Positions 23,071 to 32,200 of a stretch of DNA of 64,000 nucleotides are shown here, one piece after another. The translations under genes and the position numbers were made by a program. Source of the DNA: Triatoma infestans (Eukaryota; Arthropoda; Insecta; Hemiptera; Reduviidae); assembly GCA_011037195.1 (NCBI GenBank), contig JAAEAF010002374.1, positions 83,625 to 147,624 of the forward strand, written 5' to 3'. How positions within the stretch are numbered: position 1 is the stretch's first letter; every line of letters starts with the position of its first letter. Under the pieces are notes generated by a model that saw only the letters and a program-made list of their open reading frames with translations, ran no database searches and had not been told where the DNA came from.

Positions 23071-24033
23071 ATGCTAGATTTTATGACGTTAGGCTTATAC
23101 CTGAACTATAATTCAGTTTTCGTTGGAATTGGTAGACAAACAATGGAGTCACATTCAGTTAGTTCCTATATCCATGGAATCAACAAAAGTAAAATTTATA
23201 TGATTTCCCAACACGTATAATGGTAATATATGCTAAACGTTTGGGGAAAAAAAAGTCAATTACAGTTTGATTGCGAAAAAGAGAAAGTTGGTAAGAATGT
23301 TCATATACCAGATTATTCGGGAAAATTTATTTAAGCACTCGGAGGAATCAGTGACTATTAGATTTTTGCTTATTAATAAAGTTGGCCACATCCAAGATTG
23401 CCAACTTTTTGTAACCATTCACCCACTTTCGAGTGTGGGCTTATTTATCAGTATTTTTTTTGGTTATAGTTACACAGAACAATTTTAAATGCATTGTTTA
23501 GTTTCTCTATTTACTCGAATATAAAAAATAAAGAATAATCCTATTGTAATACTGGCGAGTTTGAATAATATTACAAATTTGTAACTTAAGATTCGCGGTA
23601 TAGATAAAAAAATCTGGTGAGTTTTAAATCTTAGATTCTCTAATATGCAAATAAGTGTCTGCCTGCATACTAGTAATTTATATAATTCTAGTGTAAAAAT
23701 ATTATTGCGTTTTATCAGTTATTTACTATAGAAATTCCGCAATAAATAAAACCTTCAATAATTTTATGTGTTGCCAAATTTTACTTGTCAATTTTATCTC
23801 AAGTTTTTTTTAACAAAAATATATAATTTTTCCATAACGTTTTATGGAAACATTTTTGAAACCACCTTCCACAAGAAGGTACAATCAATTTACTTGAAAG
23901 AAATATTTACAATGAAAGTGAAAGACTTTTCAAAAAAGTGGTTGAGTGGTCCACTAGGATTTAACAGTTTACCCTATCTATTATATAGGGATCGGAAGTT
24001 TACCATGAAAAGTATTAGAGTTAAAAAAAACAA
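23071..24033. other. Gene-free AT-rich stretch
   Basis: No exon, RNA gene or clear repeat. Short open frames only. Confidence 0.4.
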
Positions 24034-25007
24034 ATTTGGTGTGAAATACTCACACAATTTTCTCTTAACATTTTTTTTTATTGTCTGTTGGGAGGGAGCA
24101 AGCCCTATGCTATCCAAAGTCCTTCTGGGCCCATAAAACTACCCCTTGTAGCTACGATTTTCTATTACTGCTGTTTATACTTGTATAATTAGGTATATAT
24201 ATAGGTATGACAAATTTTCTCTTAACTACAAATTTTATTTAATTATCCTAGCATAAATATGGAGGTATGGGCGGACAATACCTACCCAGGTAGATAGTAG
24301 AACTGATTACATAGTACTCCAGAAGAGAGCGGCAATAACATTGAACCAAACCTACAAAACATTTGAAATTGAATGTCACAAATTTCGCAGAACTATCTAA
24401 AAAAATCAAACTTTTTGGTGGAAATATGTTACAAAGAACAGTGATATATAATATATATATAATCTATTATATATGGACGAAGTCTTTATAGTCATTTTTA
24501 AGATAATTTCCAAAAAATTAAAAAACTTAAATCTGTATAGGTGCACTTCGGTAGGTTCGGCAGGACAATTCTCGTATCGTAGTGGTACTTTTGGAGGATG
24601 CTTAACGTTACTGCCTCCCCCCCCCCATAATTGCACCCAAAAAATCAATTTTACCGGGAAAATTTTCTAATTTAAAGAGATAGTATATGAAATTAATAGA
24701 AATCATTAGAGTTTCTGCAACAGTTTGCGGTAAAAAACTGATTGAAGTCTCATATTCGATTATTGGATTTCACCAAAACCTTCGAGTTAGTTGTTTTAGT
24801 AGTTCCTAAATGGAATTCCAAGTTTGAAATTCCTACGATTTTTCGTTTTTTGAGATTTTATATACTGAATAAAACACACACTGCACTCCATTCGTTAAAA
24901 ACAATTTCTTACTTAAAAGTACTTAAAACAAGATTTCCAGTGAAAACTCAACTTCGAAAATTTGACATTACCGTGTAATACTACTTCCTCAGCAGAGAGG
25001 GAAAGTA
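24034..25007 (+). repeat. DR element, near full-length
   Basis: The left hairpin is GTGTGAAATACTCACAC (24039-24055), followed by the 'AATTATCCTAGCATAAATATGG' and 'CCTACCCAGGTAGATAG' lines. The right end is TACTTCCTCAGCAGAGAGGGAAAGTA at 24981-25006. The length is about 0.97 kb. Confidence 0.7.
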
Positions 25008-25708
25008 AAAAAAAGTCGTAGTCTATGAAAGTAGCAAGTAAAATTCTGGTAAGAGATACATACATATCTTCTTCGGAATCATTCTTTACAATAATAATAG
25101 GACACTTTATTTATATAATCCGATTTTAAGGGAAACAACGTGGAAGCCGGTTTTTGAGAAATTCCCTTGATACTAAGAAATCAATTTTTTTCATCCTTGA
25201 ATTTTTAACTAAATTTTTAGCTATGTTCCTTTGTACTATCTTCTTCTAGAATCTCTTTAAAATCAATTTTCATCCAACAAAAATTTTATAGAAAAATACT
25301 CTGTTCAGGTTAATATAGCAAGTTTAAAGAAAATCGTTGAAACAAAAAAAAAAAAGTAAAAATTGTTTATTGTGATGGATTCTGACTGAAACTTTTGTTC
25401 ATGTTTCCATTGATATCTAAGTTTTGGTATCATCGTGCCTTTATTTTTTTATCCTGCACACACACAAACTCACGGTGTGCGAGAGGAGGGGAGTTTTCTA
25501 AAAATTATAAAAAAGGACCTCCAAATATGTTCGGTGAAAACTAAGTTTAAAAAAGTTAAAGTAGAACGGGAGATTGCGAAGAGAGGTTATAGGTTACTTT
25601 TTGAATGGTCAGCCAATCTTCTCAGCAAGGATATTTATATAAGAAAATGTCTTGAAATGTTTGTACGGCAATGGCCAGAAGAGTTTTAAAGAAAAAGAAT
25701 TCTTTATT
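25008..25708. other. DR scraps, no gene
   Basis: 25130-25345 contains interior DR lines ('CAAGTTTAAAGAAAATCGTTG' at 25320). No supportable coding exon. Confidence 0.4.
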
Positions 25709-25747
25709 GCTCTACGTTTCGGGTACTATGTGTCCTTCTTCAGGAGC
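25709..25747 (-). ncRNA. Hammerhead-like motif, copy C
   Basis: Read on the - strand: GCTC, CTGAAGA, an intervening weak stem II, GAAAC, GTA, GAGC. The outer GCTC and GAGC pair as stem I. CTGANGA and GAAAC are the two conserved hammerhead core strands, and GTA is a permitted NUH cleavage triplet. AATAAA follows directly on the - strand (25703-25708). Stem II is poorly paired here and stem III is only the AC/GT step, so activity is doubtful. The resemblance could come from descent of a retroelement end. Confidence 0.4.
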
Positions 25748-25919
25748 TCTTTAGGGTAAGAGAGGAGTGTACGTTGATAACGTTGAGATTGAAATGAAAA
25801 AATGTCCCGATTTTTTTTTTTTTTTAGAAGAAAATCAAGTAATTAACAAAATTCCAATAAATACAAATTAATAATACAAATATATTCTAACACACAATGC
25901 TGGTTGCTAAGAAACAGTC

Positions 25920-26266
25920 TTCAAGTTGCGCCGTCGATTTCGATGTATCGATCAGAGGAGACTGTAGGTTTGTTGGTTGGATAAAGTGGTGGAATAGTGT
26001 TGATGTGGTGGGAGTGCTAACTGAGAAGAGCGACCTAGCTGGCCGGTTGTGTTGAGTGCGGAGCCGGCTGCGGTAGTGTGCGGAGTGGTCGAGAGCGCGG
26101 TATGAATTGTGCGTGAGTGTATGCTGCTTGTGTGAGAAGACGGGAATGTTGTTGTTGATATTGTTATTGTTGTGTCGTCTAAATAACGGTTGTAAAAGTG
26201 TCGCCGGTTAGTGGAAGCATTGTCAGCAGGTATGCTGCTGTTGCAAATTCAAATAATATCGTCACA
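25920..26266 (+). promoter_or_regulatory. GC- and CpG-richer promoter/5' leader of PUR-alpha
   Basis: In a strongly AT-rich window, 25920-26215 is conspicuously GC- and CpG-rich (GCCGGCTGCGG, GTCGAGAGCGCGG, TCGCCGG) and rich in TG/GTTG runs. It sits directly upstream of the proposed PUR-alpha start exon. In the reading frame of that start, a stop at 26180-26182 precedes the first ATG. The transcription start is not determined. A second possible donor at 26229 (CAG|GTATGC) could splice within the leader. Confidence 0.45.
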
Positions 26267-29200
26267 ATGCAGCGGTCACCATATTTTAGTGCGGAAACTG
26301 AACCAGGTAGTTAAAGCCAGCTTTACAATTTGTTTTTTTTTTTCTTCCTTTTTTTTAAAAAATTTAGTATCTTTTGCAATCCATACGGTAAATTTCAATC
26401 TAATTTCTTTGTGAAAAAAAGGGGCAGGTTACACTACCTTCCTCATATAACCTTTAGGGTCAGCATTTGAATAAGGCTGGATATTAGAGGTTCAATTTGT
26501 ACTTCAATTTTCATTTCGAGAATCATATAAATTGATAGAAAGAAGTAAATAAGTAAGTTATAAACAGATCAATAGGTCAGAGTTGGCAGTTTTTGTGTAA
26601 ATTGGCTAGTCATTAGTACAGACATCGATGATTGTTATAAAGCTATTTGGACGATAAATAGACAGGCTAGGAAAAAAAATTAAAGGAAAGGGATAATAAA
26701 TAATATTTAGTAGTAAAATTATAGAAATAGAAGCGGTGTGATAGGTCATGTATTAGCGAGTTGTCCGTGGGCCCTAAACTTCTCCCTAGGTGTCTGCTAT
26801 TGATTAGAGGAGCGCAAGCTTGGTGTCCCTACTTCTCCCATATATATATATACAGTACTCCCGAACAACCCCCGCATATACCCGCACCGACATATCAACC
26901 CAGGTCACTGACCTTTGCACTTCCCATCTGCCCCCTGTCTTCTATGACTATCATTACCTCTATCTCCTCTTTCCCATACTCCATACATTTCTAGAGAGAA
27001 AGTTATTTCACCGACCTTGCTTGCCTATATACCCCTTCGCCCCAGCAATTTGTTTGCTATATCATTCAATTAAATCCCCTTGTCATTATAATTTTAATTA
27101 TTAGCTATTCCAGTTTTTTTTTTAAATTGTATCTACTAAAGCAAAAATATTAAACAGAATACTATTTAGAATCCACAAAATTAATACGTATGTAAATTAA
27201 GGTTTATTTTATGCTACATGACTTGAAAAATGAATCTGAATTCATAAGAAATTTGTATGGATTATGGATCACAATTCACAAAAAGAAATATTCCAAAGGA
27301 AAAAAATTCATTTTCTCTCTCTGTATGAAGGAAAAGCAATGCGATTGTATAATATTCTCCATATAAAGTCTACAAGAGAATTTTTTTTTTTGAGGTAGTC
27401 TGAGTATGAAAAATTAGTTTTTATGCATTGCTTTATATGTATACAATGTGTCAGCATACCTAAAAAAAAAAAAAGTAATACTGAATGTTAGAACTTCTTA
27501 TTTGATTAAAGTACCGCCAGCGGACAATAAGGTCTTGATCAAAATAACCGAATTTATTTCGCTGGTTGTTTCTTGATTTTTCTCAATTTTTTTGTGGAAA
27601 ATTATATGGGGATCTTTTTTTAAATAACAATACAATTGCTACATACATAGTAGCTTACAACTTTTATTTGAATAATTTTCTCAGGAACTGCCAACAAACT
27701 TGTACAGAGTCCTTTTTTTTTTGTAGCCGGTTCATCCATCTATTATTGAGAGTAATTAAATGTGTTGCAGAAATTACAAGTTGGCAATTTAGAGATGAGA
27801 AATGCAGTAAGAGAAAACTCATATAGATGTTATACATCAGATTTTTACTGTCTTTTATTGCTAAAATAGTGCTACCATCTTGACAAATTTACAAATTGGA
27901 TTTTTATCGGAATTACATTTCAAGTTCCCTGAATATGAAAACAATATATTTGAATCATCTTGTATATCTTATGTGGTGTGTGTATGTGTTGTATGTGAAC
28001 AAGTTAATATATGTTAGATGGGAATAGGAAGTGCCCTGGATAAAGTTAACGACCTAAACTGCTACTTAAAATAAGCTATTGTGGCTCCCTTGTGTGTCAG
28101 TGTTTTCCCACAAGCCGTCGTCTGTAAAGTGCAATACAATATGCAAAATAATTAGTGGATTGTGTGTGGTGGAGAAATCACCTGTACGACGAGTTATTTA
28201 TCAAAAAATTACAAATATCAGAAAAATATGCCATCGATAAACGTGGGTTTTTATATATTAAATATAGACCAGAAAATTTCTGCTGATAATGTTTATACAT
28301 AGTCATCTTTGGTTCTAGTTATTCTTGGGGTTAAGTAGCATGCAAAACCAGCGTCTGATATTGTTTCAAATAAAGAACAAAATAAGAAGGAAAAAAGAGT
28401 AAAATAATAATTAGTTTCTGAAATAATTCATAGAATGCCTACTTCTGAAGTAACAAGAAGTAGATGAATTTTTCATAGACGAGGAAGTACCAAATTTGGC
28501 CTGATTGGTGATTTCTTGAGATATTACTCAAAAATCATGCTCAATATTTTCTACTTAGGGGCGGATTGTAGTTCTTAAGAGATGGAGTTGTAATTGGGAG
28601 GTCTCCAATTCGAGTCCCACTGAATCATTTCCAAAATTTAGTTTTTATCTGAAATGCATATTTTGATTTTGAGAACCAGAAAAAAAGTTTTTAGAGAATG
28701 TTACATATATATTTATTTATGTGTGTGTGTGTGTTTTTTTTTTTTAACATAATACCTCATAAAGAAAAGTCGCAAAAAGCTTAAAATTGAATTGGTATTC
28801 CTTTTTAGGTATCACCACAGAATCTGAAAGAAGGTCGTGCAAAATCCATCAACCGAAATTGCAATTTTACTGATTTTTTTTTTTGTATTTTGCAATTTTC
28901 TCGGAAACTGCAGCAACGATTTTCTTTAAACTTCGCATACTATCCTCTCATATAAATGCCTATCACACATTTCTTCAGAAAAATTTATTTTTGAAGTGTT
29001 TTGAAGGAAGTACAACTTGTTAAGCTTTCCTCTAAAGTAACACTTCGTTATGGTTCTACCGACTCCATAATATTTAAAATACTGTAAAAGCATTGGTAGA
29101 ATTCCAAATTAGATGAAAATTGGTTATAAGAGGAAGTGCGACTCTTTACATAATAGATTTTTTATTTTTTTTTTGGAATTTTTCGAAAACTGCTACAGGG

Positions 29201-32200
29201 ATTTTTTTCACTTAGAATGCTCACTACACGAATATAAACCTACCATCACTTTTATTTGAAAGATTTCTCTGGGAATAATCATTTCATTTTTAGGGGTTCT
29301 GTGACCCCTAGTCAGATTTATTTTAATTTAAACTGCCTCTAAAAGCTTTCTTTGGGCGCCAGAGTCTTTGGCCAGCTATTTATCTTTAACCCATACCATC
29401 TTTTGTATGGCAAGCACCAGTAATAGTTTATAAATATTGCAATTTTAATGAATTAATTGCAGCAAGAGAAGAGAAAGTGGTGTAAGTAATTTACACCAGA
29501 GTTTTTTTAAACATATTGTCGGAAAATTAATTTTAGAAGATTTTAGGTATCTATGTGGTTAAACTTAACTTCAAACTACCTTGAAATTGATAGAATAATT
29601 AGTTGTTTTTAAAGTAATGTCAGTTTTTTCAGGCGGTCTTAATGCTCAACTGCCAAATTACGCCGTAACGGGTACGAAAGCCTATGAAGTTTTTTTTTTT
29701 TTTTTAGAACTGATATGGATTGAGCAGTTAATACGCGGGCTCGAACTGTGGACCTCCATGTTTGAAGTCTATGCTCATAACCACTACACTATACCCGCCC
29801 CAGTAGTTATTGTTAATATTTAATTTATTTTTTATTAAAAGGAAACTCAAATTTATCTGCAAATCCTGATAAAAACAATAATGAACTTTTCTTATTTCCT
29901 ATTTTCCAGAACATAAAAAATATAAATACACACATCCACATATCGTTCTATTTTCGCAACTATTTAAAAATAAAATAATCCTCTTTTTTCGTGGTGTGTG
30001 TTCATTCAGCTTACTAAATTTTATTTGTTTTAAATAGTAAGTCAGAGTATAATTAATTTGAATATTAGAATATTGATGTACACATACTTTTTATGACTAT
30101 TCTGCATCGAACATAAATACTGTTGTAATAAGATTTTTCGCAACTCTCGACATTATATTTATTGGACAATAGTTGTAAATGTAAATAAATAGCCAAGTGA
30201 ATAAACAGCCGACTTTAGAAAAAAATATTTTTAAGATTTATATTGGATTTTTTATTTGTTTATTTTTATAATTATTATTACAGCAGTGTTTGTAATGAAA
30301 AGAATACACACCATTAACTTTTGTACTAGCTAGTCGCGTCATACATTTTTCTCGCATTAAGAAATTTCCAGCATTATCTTTAAAAAATTTGTGAGTCCTG
30401 TTGTAGCCAAAGGGACTTCTTTCATTGAAGCTTTTATTATCACTTTCAGTACAGTGTTGCTCTGAATGACCACTTCAAAAAAGACCAATTCAAGTAAAAA
30501 AATATAGTTAACCTTTTTACAACTTTTCCATCCTAATTTAAAAAAAAAAACAATATTTTTCAGGACAGCAACTGGGCGCGACGACCGGAGAGACGGAGTT
30601 GGCGACTAAAATGATACAAATACAGTCTAAGAGATTTTATTTAGATGTTAAACAAAATAGGAGAGGTCGTTTTATAAAAGTAGCTGAAGTAAGTATTGTT
30701 TACAATAACTGCTATTTTAATAATTATAATCCATTCTTACAAAGTAGGATAATATATACAAAAAAAAATTTTTTGTTTTCAGATTGCCTCAGACGGAAGG
30801 CGGAGTCAAATATTTTTAGCTCTTTCGACAGCAGCCGAATTAAGAGACTATCTATCAACATTTAGTGATTTTTATGCTTCCCTCGGTTAGTTGTTAATTG
30901 TATAAAATTTAAAATTAAAGATCTTCTTTAAAAATATAATATACTGTTTCTTCTAATTAATTATTTTTGAAAAATATTAAGGTCCCCCAAATCCCGACAA
31001 TCTTCCAGAGGATGGGAAACTTAAGTCCGAAATGATGATAAAGGATAATCGCCGTTATTATTTGGACCTGAAAGAAAATGCGAGGGGGCGTTTTCTTAGG
31101 GTAAAGAATTTTGTCTGTTAATGTCTTTTATATATTATATATATTATTTTTCATTTTCGTGCAAATAAGTAGTTCTGATTTTCAATATTATAAAATTAAG
31201 AATTCTATTCATGTCTAAAAATATTAACTTTTTCTTTAAATAAACTTATTATTTTTTAAGGAATGTCATTTTTTTTTAATAACAATTCAGATGACTTACT
31301 CTATCTAATAATTGCTCTCAATTATATATATTGTGCTTACTGAAATTTTCATTGAGCAGGTTTCCCAGACGATCTCAAGGGGTGGGCCAAGATCACAAAT
31401 AGCGATACCTGCGCAAGGCATGATTGAATTTCGAGATGCGTTAACCGATCTGTTGGTGGAATTTGGCACGGACGATGGTGGATTCAAAGGTGAACTGCCT
31501 GAGGGTAAACATATGCGTGTAGACAACAAGAATTTCTACTTTGATATTGGCCAAAACAACCGTGGCATTTACATGCGCATCTCTGAGGTATTGTTTTTAT
31601 AAGTCTGTAACTTTGTATTTTTAAAATATTTTATCTATATATGTTATTTTTTGTTGTGATTGAGTTGAGGTAGTTGAGTGTTTCAACTAAATTTGCTCTG
31701 TGCAAGTCTACTTATCATACTGTTTGACAAAAAGCATCCTGATGATAGGCGAATGCCCGAAACTGGTCGATGACCACAAAAAAAAGCAGGCAATCGCGGA
31801 AAATATCTCTGATTTTTTGCCATTTATTTCAATGAGAAACTCAGAAATAGCAATAATGTATGAAAAGAGGCCAGTTCAGTTCATTTGAATAGCTAATCTA
31901 GTTAAAATTAAAACTTAATAAGCAAACGTAGTTTTATAATTCTAAATCTGTGTAAATGTTACTAAATCCTTTTGACATAATGTAGAAACCGATCAAATAT
32001 AGCTATTTTATCTAATGTATCAGATACTTTGCTAAGCCATCTTACTTTTAAAAATGTGTTATTTTGAGCTTTAAATTTTGACTAGTTAGAATTGCTAAAT
32101 CTCATTGTGATATAGCAATAAAGCTAAAAACAAAATCTGCTCATAGAAAAACAATCTCTTAATGTTAACACTTTTACGGTATGAATTGCCATTTTTTAGT

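Larger units (their letters stand above)
26307..30563 (+). other. PUR-alpha intron 1 (proposed)
   Basis: A 4.26 kb intron running from GTAGTT to TTTTTCAG. It holds DR fragments (27540-27850), a DR copy (28481-29501), a SINE (29690-29801) and otherwise unrecognised AT-rich sequence. Confidence 0.5.

Noticed and set aside
28560..28625. tRNA-like segment with a B-box-like CCAATTCGAGTCCC
   Set aside because: No cloverleaf with acceptor and anticodon arms could be built, and it lies within a DR copy.
29735..29801. Functional tRNA gene
   Set aside because: A and B boxes are present, but the T-stem has mismatches and a poly(A) tail follows; a SINE explains it better.
31700..31888. Coding exon in the PUR-alpha last intron
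   Set aside because: The open frame overlaps the dispersed repeat and hammerhead-like motif and has no homology to PUR proteins; the exons on either side join in phase without it.
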